64,000 nt of DNA, taken from NCBI RefSeq assembly GCF_001434835.1, contig NZ_AZDV01000028.1, positions 300,363-364,362 on the forward strand, written 5' to 3'. The translations under genes were made by a program, and so were the position numbers. Numbering within the stretch: position 1 is the first letter of the stretch; each line of letters starts with the position of its first letter. Source of the DNA: Levilactobacillus acidifarinae DSM 19394 = JCM 15949. Lineage in GTDB: Bacteria; Bacillota; Bacilli; Lactobacillales; Lactobacillaceae. The notes beneath the pieces were generated by a model, which was given only the letters and a program-made list of their open reading frames with translations, was not told the DNA's origin and did no database searches. Shown one piece after another: positions 8,381-16,591 of this stretch.

Positions 8381-8752
8381 ATGTCAGAAAAAGACCGTTA
8401 TTATCAACCTTCGGACGTCACGGACGCCCTCACCGAGGTTCAAAAACTCTTCAACAGTTACCGCAACGCCCCGTTCACCCAGGAACTTCTGGACTATCAT
8501 CGTAAGTTGATTGACCGCTTAACGGGTGACTTACAGGACGCCGCGCGTGCCGAACAGCGCGACGACTTGGTCGAAGCAACCCAGGCCATGGCCCGTGCGA
8601 TGCAGGGGTGGATTCAAATTCGTTATAGCGGTCAACCCTACGCCGGCCGCCTGCGGCACTTCAAGTTCGTCCCCGATGCCACCGGTCCCAAGTTCAAACG
8701 TCACGTAGTCAAAGATCACGGTAGTGGTACGCACCGTAGTAGTCGCCACTAA
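8381..8752 (+). CDS. Conserved hypothetical protein, 123 aa
   Basis: Third gene of the ABC exporter operon, 13 bp behind the permease, with AAAGGA as ribosome site. A soluble, mostly helical protein (residues 10-85 heptad-like) with a basic His/Arg/Ser-rich tail (KRHVVKDHGSGTHRSSRH). No known domain was recognised. Its position suggests a role accessory to the exporter, but this is inference only. Confidence 0.75.
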   Translation: MSEKDRYYQPSDVTDALTEVQKLFNSYRNAPFTQELLDYHRKLIDRLTGDLQDAARAEQRDDLVEATQAMARAMQGWIQIRYSGQPYAGRLRHFKFVPDATGPKFKRHVVKDHGSGTHRSSRH

Positions 8753-8760
8753 TAGACTTA

Positions 8761-8812
8761 AACCGACCGTCCGACGGGAAACTATTCCCAGTTGGGCGGT
8801 CGGTTTATGTTT
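8761..8812 (+). terminator. Intrinsic terminator of the ABC exporter operon
   Basis: AACCGACCGTCC / GGGCGGTCGGTT followed by TATGTTTT, directly behind the 123-aa gene. Confidence 0.8.
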
Positions 8813-8860
8813 TCACGAGTAATCAACTAGAAAGCGTTTGCCTAAAATTAAGATTCCCGA

Positions 8861-8888
8861 TTAACTTTTTGATGGAAAGTGCTATAAT
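8861..8888 (+). promoter_or_regulatory. Promoter of tRNA-Ala
   Basis: -35 TTAACT (8861-8866) and -10 TATAAT (8883-8888) with a 16-base spacer, about 19 bases before the tRNA 5' end. Confidence 0.55.
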
Positions 8889-8906
8889 TAAACACGTAAG
8901 TTTTTT

Positions 8907-8979
8907 GGGTCCTTAGCTCAGTTGGGAGAGCGCCTGCTTCGCATGCAGGAGGTCGTCGGTTCAAATCCGGTAGGATCCA
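8907..8979 (+). tRNA. tRNA-Ala, anticodon CGC
   Basis: Full cloverleaf. Acceptor stem is GGGTCCT/AGGATCC with the alanine identity pair G3-U70, anticodon stem CCTGC/GCAGG with loop TTCGCAT (anticodon CGC, reads GCG), and T-loop TTCAAAT. Discriminator is A; no CCA is encoded. A single-gene unit. Confidence 0.95.
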
Positions 8980-9082
8980 TTTTTGTGTATTCGGGACTAA
9001 AGTACCTGCTTCAAGACACTGATATGGCAGCGTTTCTGGTTTAACACAATTGTAAAATGAACCAGTGGTGATAGGGATATTT

Positions 9083-9112
9083 AACTGTTAGCTTAACGGC
9101 TAGCAGTTTTTA
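9083..9112 (+). terminator. Hairpin terminator behind tRNA-Ala
   Basis: AACTGTTAGC / GGCTAGCAGTT followed by TTTAT. It lies about 100 bases behind the tRNA and 11 bases before the stop of the convergent permease gene. Confidence 0.65.
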
Positions 9113-9122
9113 TAATTGATAA

Positions 9123-10517
9123 CTATAAGTTTAACGGTCCGTCCGGTGTGTGAACCACAACATCAGTTTTCCGCCATAAAACTAGTACCATATATAACCA
9201 CAAGATAATCCCTACTCCTAAGTAAACTAAGAACGAAAGCCACGAATTTAAGCCTTGGCCCAGACTCGTGAAGAACGCGATAACTAAGGCAATAATCAAG
9301 GAAATCAACCGGGTAAATTGACCACCTGGCAATCGATACGTGGCCCATTCGGGATGTTTTCCATGAATTCTCATGGCCGAAATCATCGTGAGTGCATATG
9401 CGCACGCACAACCGAAGGCCATTAGATTAAAGAAGCTTTCCATGAAATTACTAGCATTCTGTAAAAAAATGAAAACCACGCTAATCACTAGTAGAAAGAT
9501 ATTCGGCAAAATAGGTTGTTGATGCTTATTCACCTTTGTAAATGCTTTGGGTAGATAGTTCTGTTCTCCCATGGCGTAGAGTAAGCGCACCGTTGCCATC
9601 CAAAATCCTAACAACGAAGCCCCCATCCCCAAAAGGACGGACGCTAAACCAAAAATTAACGGCCAAATTTCCCAACCTAATAAGTTTTTCATGGCTACAA
9701 TTGCCAAAAAACCATTAGCAGAATCCGCGGTTAATAGCTGACTGCTAGTTCCTAAACCGGCAATACAGAAAAAGTAAAAGACATAAATTGCCGCACACGT
9801 AATGACGGACCCGCGAATGGCCTTTCCAGTATCCTTAATCGGAAAGTCTCCTTCTTCCACCATTTCGGGAACCGTTTCAAAACCAAAAAAGGGTGTAATC
9901 AAGAGAGCCATCCCAATAATCCAAGCTGGCATTCCTGCCTGACCGATTAATTTTGAATTAAATAGCGGCGTTAAGTTGGAAATTGACCAATGACCACTAA
10001 ACAAGATGAGTAAACTCGTGATTAAAGTAGTCGCAATATTTGAAAACAGCATAATTCCTTGCGCCTTAATCAAAAATTGAACGTCCTGAAGACTGAGCAT
10101 AAAGTAAATCAACAAGATGACAATCCCCAGTATCACGATGTATTTAAAATCCAAGTTTAATTTAAATTGATAACTGATCCACGTCATAATTCCCATCACA
10201 ACCGCTGGTGGAACCGAAATCCAAGCCGCCATGATGAGCCAAGACGAGAAAAAGCCAACATGTTTATTCAATCCCACCGTGTTGTAAATTAGTTCCCCAC
10301 CATTTTGTTTAAAAATTGAAGATAGTTCGCCGTAAACAAATCCAATTGGTAAAATACACAGTGCCATTAAGGCAAAGGCAATGAAGGTCCCCGCTCCCGT
10401 ATACTTATAAAAGACCGAGTCCCAATAGGCAACGAACGTAAAGATTGCCCCGGTTGCCGCAATATAAACATAAATGAGATTAAGACTTTTCTTTAAACCA
10501 CTTTCCTTGTCTGTCAC
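9123..10517 (-). CDS. APC-superfamily amino acid permease, 464 aa
   Basis: About 12 membrane helices with the amino acid/polyamine/organocation pattern: helix 1 around AATGAIFTFVAYWDSVF, helix 2 with the conserved Glu in VYGELSSIFKQNGGELIYNT. The substrate cannot be assigned. Start is GTG at 10517 with GAGGAGAG about ten bases upstream. It sits 18 bp behind the UcpA-like oxidoreductase gene, so both are one transcript. The stretch 9.1-11.7 kb is visibly more A/T-rich than its surroundings and uses more A/T-ending codons, which suggests acquisition from another source. Confidence 0.88.
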   Translation of the reverse strand: MTDKESGLKKSLNLIYVYIAATGAIFTFVAYWDSVFYKYTGAGTFIAFALMALCILPIGFVYGELSSIFKQNGGELIYNTVGLNKHVGFFSSWLIMAAWISVPPAVVMGIMTWISYQFKLNLDFKYIVILGIVILLIYFMLSLQDVQFLIKAQGIMLFSNIATTLITSLLILFSGHWSISNLTPLFNSKLIGQAGMPAWIIGMALLITPFFGFETVPEMVEEGDFPIKDTGKAIRGSVITCAAIYVFYFFCIAGLGTSSQLLTADSANGFLAIVAMKNLLGWEIWPLIFGLASVLLGMGASLLGFWMATVRLLYAMGEQNYLPKAFTKVNKHQQPILPNIFLLVISVVFIFLQNASNFMESFFNLMAFGCACAYALTMISAMRIHGKHPEWATYRLPGGQFTRLISLIIALVIAFFTSLGQGLNSWLSFLVYLGVGIILWLYMVLVLWRKTDVVVHTPDGPLNL

Positions 10518-10535
10518 CTCGGTTCTCTCCTCTCG

Positions 10536-11336
10536 CTATTCCGAACCGACCGAAACTGTTTCTGGTAAGGTACTCCCCCCGTCGATGACGACCGGCGTGG
10601 CCGTTAAGTAAGAAGCACGATCACTCAATAAGAATGCTGCCAGTTCTCCCACTTCTTCGATGGTTCCTAAGCGATGCTGAAGCGGCACTGCACTGGCAAT
10701 CCCTTGAGTCGTTTGATTAGGATCATCCGGGGTAGATTCTTGGGCGATTTGATCCGCCATTGGGGTTTGAATATATCCGGGTAAAATTGCATTCGCCGTG
10801 ATTCCATATTGGGCGACCTCTCTGGCCACTGCACGGGTAAAGCCCATAATTGCTGCCTTAGTCGTCGCGTAAGCACATTCACCAGGGTCTGCCACCATGA
10901 CTCCCGTGACACTGGACATATTGCAAATTCGGCCCTTTTTATGAGCAATCATAGTTGGCAAAACCGCTTTGGTAACATTCCAGACCCCGTTTATATTGAT
11001 GGAAAATTGGAGGTCTCGATCCTGATCGCTGGTATTAAGTAGTGAACCTAACCGAATGATCCCTGCATTATTCATTAAACCGTCAATCGTTCCGTAGTGT
11101 TCGATGACCTGGGCAACCCCCTGCTGCACACTAGTCGTTTCCGCAACGTTCATTTTGACACCAAAAACATCATAATTTGCGGCTTGCAAATTATGAACAG
11201 TTTCATCCAATTTTTCAGAAATATCAGCTAAGGCCACTTTAGCCCCGTGGGCCGCCAAGACTTTGACAATTCCTAATCCATTTCCCATTGCGGCTCCAGT
11301 AACCAAAACAACTTTTCCAGCTAAATCACTCATCAT
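10536..11336 (-). CDS. ucpA: SDR-family oxidoreductase, UcpA-like, 266 aa
   Basis: NAD(P)-dependent short-chain dehydrogenase. The cofactor loop is VTGAAMGNGLGI (about residues 13-24), NNAG lies near 90, and the catalytic Ser and YxxxK are in MSSVTG and YATTK (about 145-165). The stretches VADPGECAY and VIDGGSTLPETVSVG closely match Escherichia coli UcpA as I recall it, a protein linked to sulfur metabolism and furfural tolerance. The physiological substrate is unknown. Two ATG codons lie at the start; AAAGGAG is five and eight bases before them. First gene of a two-gene unit with the APC permease. Confidence 0.87.
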   Translation of the reverse strand: MMSDLAGKVVLVTGAAMGNGLGIVKVLAAHGAKVALADISEKLDETVHNLQAANYDVFGVKMNVAETTSVQQGVAQVIEHYGTIDGLMNNAGIIRLGSLLNTSDQDRDLQFSININGVWNVTKAVLPTMIAHKKGRICNMSSVTGVMVADPGECAYATTKAAIMGFTRAVAREVAQYGITANAILPGYIQTPMADQIAQESTPDDPNQTTQGIASAVPLQHRLGTIEEVGELAAFLLSDRASYLTATPVVIDGGSTLPETVSVGSE

Positions 11337-11779
11337 AAATGCTCCTTTCTAGTGTTCAACATTTAACAATATAAGCATATCATTAAATATCAAGAAACAA
11401 AACTGACTTTTTTAGTCCGTCTAAATTCGAGCTGAAATAATCATTGTTATCCTTATATTTACTGTTATAGTAAAGAAGATTCGTAACATCTATGCTTCTA
11501 ATAAAATCAATAAAAATTATTTTTAGTCAATAGTTATTATAATCACAATCAAATTCATTTAAGACCAAACCAAGATATCTTTAACCAACAGTTTGGGGCG
11601 TTCAATAAGTCAAGTTCCCCCTTTTAAACGCCACAACCACCATCCCCTCAGTTCCAAAAATGGTGGTTGTTTTAATCCTTCATACGTTACGAATTATCAA
11701 TGTCATATATTACGTAGACCAATTACTAATCAGATTGGTAAAGTGCTAAACTAAAATCACTTACAGGAGGTGCTTCGTG
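11337..11779. other. A/T-rich intergenic region with a possible unannotated transcript
   Basis: No ORF of note. A promoter-like pair on the + strand (TTGTTA 11444-11449, TATAGT 11466-11471, 16-base spacer) and the orphan terminator at 11633-11674 could bound an RNA of roughly 195 nt. This is inference. Confidence 0.4.
11633..11674 (+). terminator. Orphan intrinsic terminator
   Basis: ACAACCACCAT / ATGGTGGTTGT followed by TTTT. No + strand gene lies upstream before the tRNA, so it ends either a small RNA or the remains of a lost gene. Confidence 0.75.
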
Positions 11780-12220
11780 ATGAAGACGAAAAAATTAATT
11801 TTAACCCTAGTTCTAGGCCTTGGCTTGGGCGGTGGTTTAACCACCCTGAACGCTCCCGTTTCCGCAGCAGCCAAAGCCAATCCTCAATTTAAAACTTATC
11901 AAACGATTCCCAAGGTCATGCGGGGAACGTGGCGGACGGCCAACAAAAAGATGACGTATAAGTTCTACAAAAAATCCTATACGATTATCGATGCGCGAAA
12001 GAAACCGGTCACTACGAAGTTTACTCCTAAGGAATTTGAAAATGTTTCCTACTCGTACGCCCGCAAAACTTATGAAATCTATGCTCGAGTCACCAAGCAA
12101 AACGTCGGCTATGCCGGATACAACGAATATCACCCCATGACCCGCCACGGAAAAAAGGTCCTGAGACTAACTCTCCCTGCTAATGCCACTACTTACCGTT
12201 ACTTATACAAGGTTAAATAG
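11780..12220 (+). CDS. Secreted small basic protein, 146 aa
   Basis: A Sec signal peptide (KTKKLILTLVLGLGLGGGLT, cleavage likely after VSA near residue 30) is followed by a compact basic domain of about 110 residues beginning IPKVMRGTW. The same opening (TPKVLRGTY) is found in the secreted protein at 39.2 kb, so the two are distant paralogs. No catalytic motif is seen. ATG at 11780 follows AGGAGG by nine bases; a GTG one codon earlier is also possible. Function unknown; probably cell-surface or extracellular. Confidence 0.8.
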   Translation: MKTKKLILTLVLGLGLGGGLTTLNAPVSAAAKANPQFKTYQTIPKVMRGTWRTANKKMTYKFYKKSYTIIDARKKPVTTKFTPKEFENVSYSYARKTYEIYARVTKQNVGYAGYNEYHPMTRHGKKVLRLTLPANATTYRYLYKVK

Positions 12221-12283
12221 CTAATATTATTTAATATAGCGCCTTGACAACCAAAAGCCCCATTTGACTGAAAGTTATTCAGA

Positions 12284-12326
12284 GACCCGATTGTTTCCCT
12301 CATGGAAAACGACCGGGTCTTTGTCA
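12284..12326 (+). terminator. Hairpin terminator
   Basis: GACCCGATTGTTTCC / GGAAAACGACCGGGTC followed by TTTG. It lies 60 bases behind the secreted protein gene. The T tract is short. Confidence 0.55.
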
Positions 12327-12500
12327 ATCATGTATTTTCTTCTGCTGATACAAGCACGTCCCCCTACGCTAAAGTGTCCAATTCACCCCTCAAACCCACC
12401 ATTCTCAATCCACTTTATTAAAAGCGCTAATTTAACGTTTAATAAATCTGATTTTTGTGCAACAATAATCGTAGTCAAATATTTGGAGGATGGATTAATT

Positions 12501-13220
12501 ATGCAAAAAGCTCATGTTTTAATGGCAAGCGCCTTACTCACCACATCGTTAGGTCTGGGCATTCTGGCTAGCAATCAACCGACAACCGCTCAAGCTAAAG
12601 TACGAGCCGCTAAGGTATTAAAGACAACGGCCATCAAGAAACAGGCCTATAACATTAACGGTGGTTACCTGTACAAGAATGCCAAGTTGACCAAGAAGGC
12701 AACCAGTAGTCGGCATCTGCTTAAAACAACACTCTATACATACAAGTCGGCTAACGTCAAAAAAGTCAACGGTAAAAAAGCCGTCTACTACTACGTCATG
12801 AACAAATCTGGTTCCATTAAGGGTTGGGCTTGGCGTGGTAATCTACAAAAGAAACGTTCCTACGCGCAACAAAAGAAGGATATTAAAGCCGTTTTAGGAA
12901 TCATTCGGACGATGTCGCAGGATTCCCAAAACGACTTACTCGGTGATTTTTCAGATATCACCCCACAAGATGCCTACGATGGACTCAGTAATGTCGTTTC
13001 CTGGTCAACTAACAACAGCGATACAACGGCCGATTATGCTGCCGCTGGTAAGTTCTACAAATACTTCCAAGGTCGCTTCAATTCCATCACAAATGCTAAA
13101 TTAGCTGCTATTTACGCTAGCTACGTCGATGCCATGAATTCTTCAGACAGCGCTGATGAATATGACGCTTCCTACAACCTTTTTAACGCTTTAGGTGACG
13201 CAATTTCTTCATTAAATTAA
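12501..13220 (+). CDS. Secreted protein with SH3/GW-like domain, 239 aa
   Basis: The Sec signal peptide spans residues 1-33, ending TTAQA. Residues 45-105 form a lactobacillus surface (SLAP/GW-like) module with YLYKNAKLTKKATSSRHLL, YTYKSANVKKVNGK and YYYVMNKSGSIKGWAWRGNL, which is thought to bind cell-wall polymers. The C-terminal half (110-239) is helical, acidic and unknown. Start ATG at 12501 with GGAGGA ten bases upstream; the longer reading frame from 12264 runs through a terminator hairpin and is rejected. Lies downstream of the other secreted protein but separated by a terminator. Confidence 0.82.
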   Translation: MQKAHVLMASALLTTSLGLGILASNQPTTAQAKVRAAKVLKTTAIKKQAYNINGGYLYKNAKLTKKATSSRHLLKTTLYTYKSANVKKVNGKKAVYYYVMNKSGSIKGWAWRGNLQKKRSYAQQKKDIKAVLGIIRTMSQDSQNDLLGDFSDITPQDAYDGLSNVVSWSTNNSDTTADYAAAGKFYKYFQGRFNSITNAKLAAIYASYVDAMNSSDSADEYDASYNLFNALGDAISSLN

Positions 13221-13261
13221 TTTCTAGTACTTCGAATACATTTCTCTAGTTATCCCTCACT

Positions 13262-13306
13262 AAAAGACTGGCCGCTCCCCCATCCGGGAAAGCGGCCAGT
13301 CTTTTA
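13262..13306. terminator. Bidirectional terminator
   Basis: AGACTGGCCGCT / AGCGGCCAGTCT with four T on either side. It serves the convergent secreted-protein and MutS2-like genes. Confidence 0.9.
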
Positions 13307-13310
13307 GGCG

Positions 13311-14849
13311 TTACAACGTTTCGTGATTATCAGACTTCAATTGCTCCTTGGCTAGCGCCAGAATTTCCGGTTTCAACCCGATTCGTTCGGCCAACCACAT
13401 GGCCTCACTGGCCCCGACTTGGTTGAGTAACAGCCGGTATTCCGGCCGCAACGTTTGCCGGTCAAAGGCCATCGCGCCGGTCACAAAGTGCGGCTGGACC
13501 ACCGCGTAGTTCTTGATGCCCGTGTAGTGAGTCGTGACCACCAATTTAGCGCCCTGGTCAATGAGGTACTGGATAATGGCAATGCCGAGGGCCGTCCCCT
13601 CTTCCGGATCAGTCCCGCTACCGATTTCGTCCAGCAAAATCAACGCGTTGGGCCGCAAGTCGTTGGTGATGTTCACCAACGTGGTCATTTCCCCCGAGAA
13701 GGTACTCAGCTGGGCCGCCATGTTCTGTTGGTCCCCAATGTCGATCAGGACTTGATCAAAGACGGCCAGGTTAGTGCCCTCATCGGCCGGAATCTCCAGC
13801 CCCAGCTTCACCATCATCGAGAATAACGCAATGGTCTTCAAGACCACCGTCTTCCCACCAGAGTTGGCCCCGGTAATCATCAAGCTTTGGTCGGCCGTCA
13901 GCGTCACGTTTAACGGCACCGCCTTTTCACCCAACAACGGGTGCCGACCATTGACGATGTGCAGGGTCTGTTGGCCGTTTAGCTTCGGCAAGATGGCCTG
14001 GTGTTCCAGCCCGTACTGGCCGCGTGCAAAGATCTGGTCGAGTTGACTCAACAGATTGATTTGCTTTTCTAGGGCCGTCCAGTGGTCTTCGACGTCCCCG
14101 GTCATGGTCGCCAGGATTTGGTAAACCTCGGCGTCCTCCGCCCCTAAAGTCGCGGCCAATGCCAACCCAGTCTTGGTAACCGTCCCGGGTTCGAAATAAA
14201 CCGTCGAACCGGTGGCCGATTGGCCCATGACCGTCCCTTTGAATTTGTGTTTGTAGGTCGCCTTCAATTGCACACAGTAGTGGCCGTCGCGGCGAATCAA
14301 TTGCTTCCCCTGCATTTCATGGGAGTGCTTGGACGTAAACTGGCTCAACTGTTGTTGAATCTGGCGGGACTGCTTGTCCTTATCCTTCCGCAACTGCGCC
14401 AGTTCCGGCGTGGCGTTATCGCGAATCCCGTTTAAATCCAACACGTCGTCTAACCGATCCCGCAACCCGGTCAACGGGGGTTGTTTGGCTAACAAAGCCA
14501 TTAATTGGGGGATCTCGGTGGTGTGTTGCCGCAAGACGATGCTCAGCCGTTGCCAGTTCACCAACGCCGCCAAAACGGCCTTTAATTGCTCCACCGTCAG
14601 TAAGCGACCCTGATCTAGTTTGGTGCGAATCACCGTGAGTTGGTCCAGGTCAAAGAACGTCAGCATCACGTCTTGGCCCAATAACTGGTGGGCCTCATGG
14701 GTCAAGGCCAGTTCCCGCCGGACCGCACTGAGGTCGGTCTGGACCGGCGTTTGCCGTAATTGGTCGGCGGCGTAATCACTATGGGTCAGCTGTGCGGCCG
14801 CATCTAAAATCGTATCTAGTTGTAACGTTTCTTCAATTGTTTTAGTCAT
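13311..14849 (-). CDS. MutS2-like ATPase lacking the Smr domain, 512 aa
   Basis: MutS-family ATPase. Residues 1-290 are the helical lever/core region (domains III/IV). The ATPase follows with Walker A TGANSGGKT (about 325-333), Walker B LILLDEIGSGTDPEEG (about 398-413) and switch TTHYTGIKNYA. Full MutS2 proteins are near 785 residues and continue with a coiled coil and an Smr nuclease domain. This one stops about 70 residues after Walker B's helix and has neither. It is not obviously a fragment: start, stop and terminator are intact. It may be a separate short MutS2-type family. Ribosome site GAGGAG seven bases upstream. MutS2 relatives act in recombination control or ribosome rescue; the role here is unknown. 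Confidence 0.82.
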   Translation of the reverse strand: MTKTIEETLQLDTILDAAAQLTHSDYAADQLRQTPVQTDLSAVRRELALTHEAHQLLGQDVMLTFFDLDQLTVIRTKLDQGRLLTVEQLKAVLAALVNWQRLSIVLRQHTTEIPQLMALLAKQPPLTGLRDRLDDVLDLNGIRDNATPELAQLRKDKDKQSRQIQQQLSQFTSKHSHEMQGKQLIRRDGHYCVQLKATYKHKFKGTVMGQSATGSTVYFEPGTVTKTGLALAATLGAEDAEVYQILATMTGDVEDHWTALEKQINLLSQLDQIFARGQYGLEHQAILPKLNGQQTLHIVNGRHPLLGEKAVPLNVTLTADQSLMITGANSGGKTVVLKTIALFSMMVKLGLEIPADEGTNLAVFDQVLIDIGDQQNMAAQLSTFSGEMTTLVNITNDLRPNALILLDEIGSGTDPEEGTALGIAIIQYLIDQGAKLVVTTHYTGIKNYAVVQPHFVTGAMAFDRQTLRPEYRLLLNQVGASEAMWLAERIGLKPEILALAKEQLKSDNHETL

Positions 14850-14869
14850 AAGTTCTCCTCTAAGTTGCC

Positions 14870-14901
14870 AGACAATGGAGAACGGGTCCTGTCCATTGTC
14901 T
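14870..14901 (-). promoter_or_regulatory. Perfect 10-bp inverted repeat in the leader of the MutS2-like gene
   Basis: AGACAATGGA and TCCATTGTCT are separated by 12 bases. It lies about 20 bases before the start codon, just upstream of the ribosome site. It could be an operator or a leader hairpin. Confidence 0.5.
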
Positions 14902-15036
14902 CGCCCTAATTCAGTTCAGACGGCGTCAGACAGATTGCCACACTCATTAACGTCACTCCTCGTATTAGTCGAATAGTCCCAGAATAGCATGTTGACGGCG
15001 CGGGTTCAAACCCTAAGTGCTTAACTTGGCGCCGAC

Positions 15037-15074
15037 TAAAAGGGAGCCTGACCGCATAACCGGCAGACTCCCTT
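15037..15074 (-). terminator. Terminator downstream of pnuC
   Basis: On the minus strand AGGGAGTCTG pairs with CAGGCTCCCT, followed by TTTT. It acts as a second terminator behind the one at 15102-15130. Confidence 0.7.
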
Positions 15075-15101
15075 GCTAATTTTATCGATGATCACCGTTT
15101 T

Positions 15102-15130
15102 AAATAAGCCCAATCAATCCGGGCTTATTT
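15102..15130 (-). terminator. Terminator overlapping the pnuC stop codon
   Basis: AAATAAGCCC / GGGCTTATTT with a nine-base loop. One arm overlaps the last codon and stop of pnuC. Confidence 0.65.
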
Positions 15131-15850
15131 CCCGGCGCCCCCTTCATTATCGGCTTCACCACTGGCCCAAACCTTCGTCGCGTAAAACGAATTAAACAGT
15201 AAAGCGGCTTGTAAGGCAACCTGCGACAGGTTGGCCCCTAAGGTCCCAATCGCGGTGGCCCCGATCACAATCTGGACTGAGAGGATGCCCCAGTACAGAA
15301 TGTTGGCACTGTTGACCACGATCCACAACGACCAGTTTTCTTGGTACTTGCAGATGTACAGGACTTGGGCGATGATGCTGACCACGAAGTTGATCGAATC
15401 GAAGTACGGTAATTGCCCGTGAAGCATGGACAAGACCCACCACCCAATTAACCAAGCGACGAACGCCCCGACAAACAACCAGCGCCGCGTGTTGGGCTTA
15501 AACGTGTGGGTCGCCTCATCGTGCCCCCACATGAACCAGCCGATGGGTTGTGAGATCACGTAGAAGATGTCCATCGCAAAGGACCCGTAGGCGTGACTGA
15601 TCCACGCAACGTAGGTCATGGCCAGACATTGCACGATCCCGAAAACAAAGGAAATTTTCCGGCCCTTCATCCCGTAAACCAGGCAAAGGGTCCCGGCAAC
15701 CCCCGAAACCATTCCGATCCAACTATCCGGTGCTAGGAAATAAACACCGACTTGAATCAAAACCAGAATGGTGACGTAGGTGACTTCAAAGGGTTTCCAA
15801 TTAGTAAACAGTTGATTAAACCACCAACCATGTTGTTTTTTAACGTCCAT
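15125..15850 (-). CDS. pnuC: PnuC family nicotinamide riboside/NMN transporter, 241 aa
   Basis: Membrane transporter of about seven helices for the NAD precursor nicotinamide riboside. Family motifs are seen: WFNQLFTNWKPFE at the N-terminus, QPIGWFMWG mid-protein, and the conserved helix QVLYICKYQENWSLWIVVN (about residues 165-185). Start ATG at 15850 with TGGAGG ten bases upstream. It is the last gene of the operon crp-like regulator, nucleoside phosphorylase, pnuC, with 2 bp between the last two. The phosphorylase next to it suggests that imported nucleoside is split phosphorolytically. Confidence 0.9.
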   Translation of the reverse strand: MDVKKQHGWWFNQLFTNWKPFEVTYVTILVLIQVGVYFLAPDSWIGMVSGVAGTLCLVYGMKGRKISFVFGIVQCLAMTYVAWISHAYGSFAMDIFYVISQPIGWFMWGHDEATHTFKPNTRRWLFVGAFVAWLIGWWVLSMLHGQLPYFDSINFVVSIIAQVLYICKYQENWSLWIVVNSANILYWGILSVQIVIGATAIGTLGANLSQVALQAALLFNSFYATKVWASGEADNEGGAGK

Positions 15851-15852
15851 GA

Positions 15853-16587
15853 TTACGCCTCCAAGCTAGGATCACTGAGAATGTCTAACGCTAATTTAAG
15901 GGACGCCGTTTCACCAGCGACCATCGCGGATTCCCCGTTAACCAGGTCATTCACGCCAGCGGCCAAATCGCCCTCGTACAGGACTACGTTATTGAGAATC
16001 GAAAGGGTCTCCATGTGACGCTGCCGTCCAATCGTCATGAGCGCTCCCGATTCCATATCGCCGCCGACAATGCCCTTCGTTGACCAAAAGGCTTCCGTTT
16101 CGGCGTTATTATCCATATAGAACCCATCGTGGGAGCGAATAATGCCGTAAACCGCTTGGGGCGCATACTTGTGCGCCAAGGCCATGAGGTTAAACGCGGG
16201 AACGGCCGGGTAGATTTCAGGCACGTATTGGCGGGACAAGCCGTCGTCGCGCACAACCCCTTCACCAATAATGAGGTCACCAAAGTTAATCCCGGTCTGC
16301 ATGGCCCCGGCAGAGCCGACCCGAATCGCCCGCTTCACGTTGACGTTATGTAGTTCTTCAACCCCAATCCCCGTGGATGGCGCCCCGATGCCCGTAGACA
16401 TCACCAGGATTCGCTTGCCAGCGTAATCTCCCAAAATGGATTTATATTCGCGATTATAGGCCCACTCCTGAACGTTGTTCAGCAGGTCAGCGGCCTTCCC
16501 GACCCGGGCGGGATCGCCGACAATAATGGCACTGTCCGTGTGAATGGCCGTGGTCAGTTGCGTATGGGGTTGTTGTTCTTCTGTCAT
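15853..16587 (-). CDS. Nucleoside phosphorylase, NP-I family (uridine phosphorylase-like), 244 aa
   Basis: Splits a nucleoside with phosphate into base and ribose-1-phosphate. NP-I features are seen: IIVGDPARV at the N-terminus (phosphate loop), STGIGAPSTGIGVEELHN (about 64-81), RVGSAGAMQ (about 92-100), and GGDMESGALMTIG (about 171-183), the ribose-binding Met-Glu pair. The subtype is not certain: uridine, purine or, given the pnuC neighbour, nicotinamide riboside are possible. Four bp behind the Crp-like gene and 2 bp before pnuC. Confidence 0.85.
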   Translation of the reverse strand: MTEEQQPHTQLTTAIHTDSAIIVGDPARVGKAADLLNNVQEWAYNREYKSILGDYAGKRILVMSTGIGAPSTGIGVEELHNVNVKRAIRVGSAGAMQTGINFGDLIIGEGVVRDDGLSRQYVPEIYPAVPAFNLMALAHKYAPQAVYGIIRSHDGFYMDNNAETEAFWSTKGIVGGDMESGALMTIGRQRHMETLSILNNVVLYEGDLAAGVNDLVNGESAMVAGETASLKLALDILSDPSLEA

Positions 16588-16591
16588 AGTC

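Noticed and set aside
8957-8979. tRNA-Ala 3' end as attachment site of an island
   Set aside because: No second copy of the tRNA end was found in the window, and no integrase.
12264-12500. N-terminal extension of the secreted protein gene
   Set aside because: It would run through a terminator hairpin and has no ribosome site; the ATG at 12501 starts a proper signal peptide.
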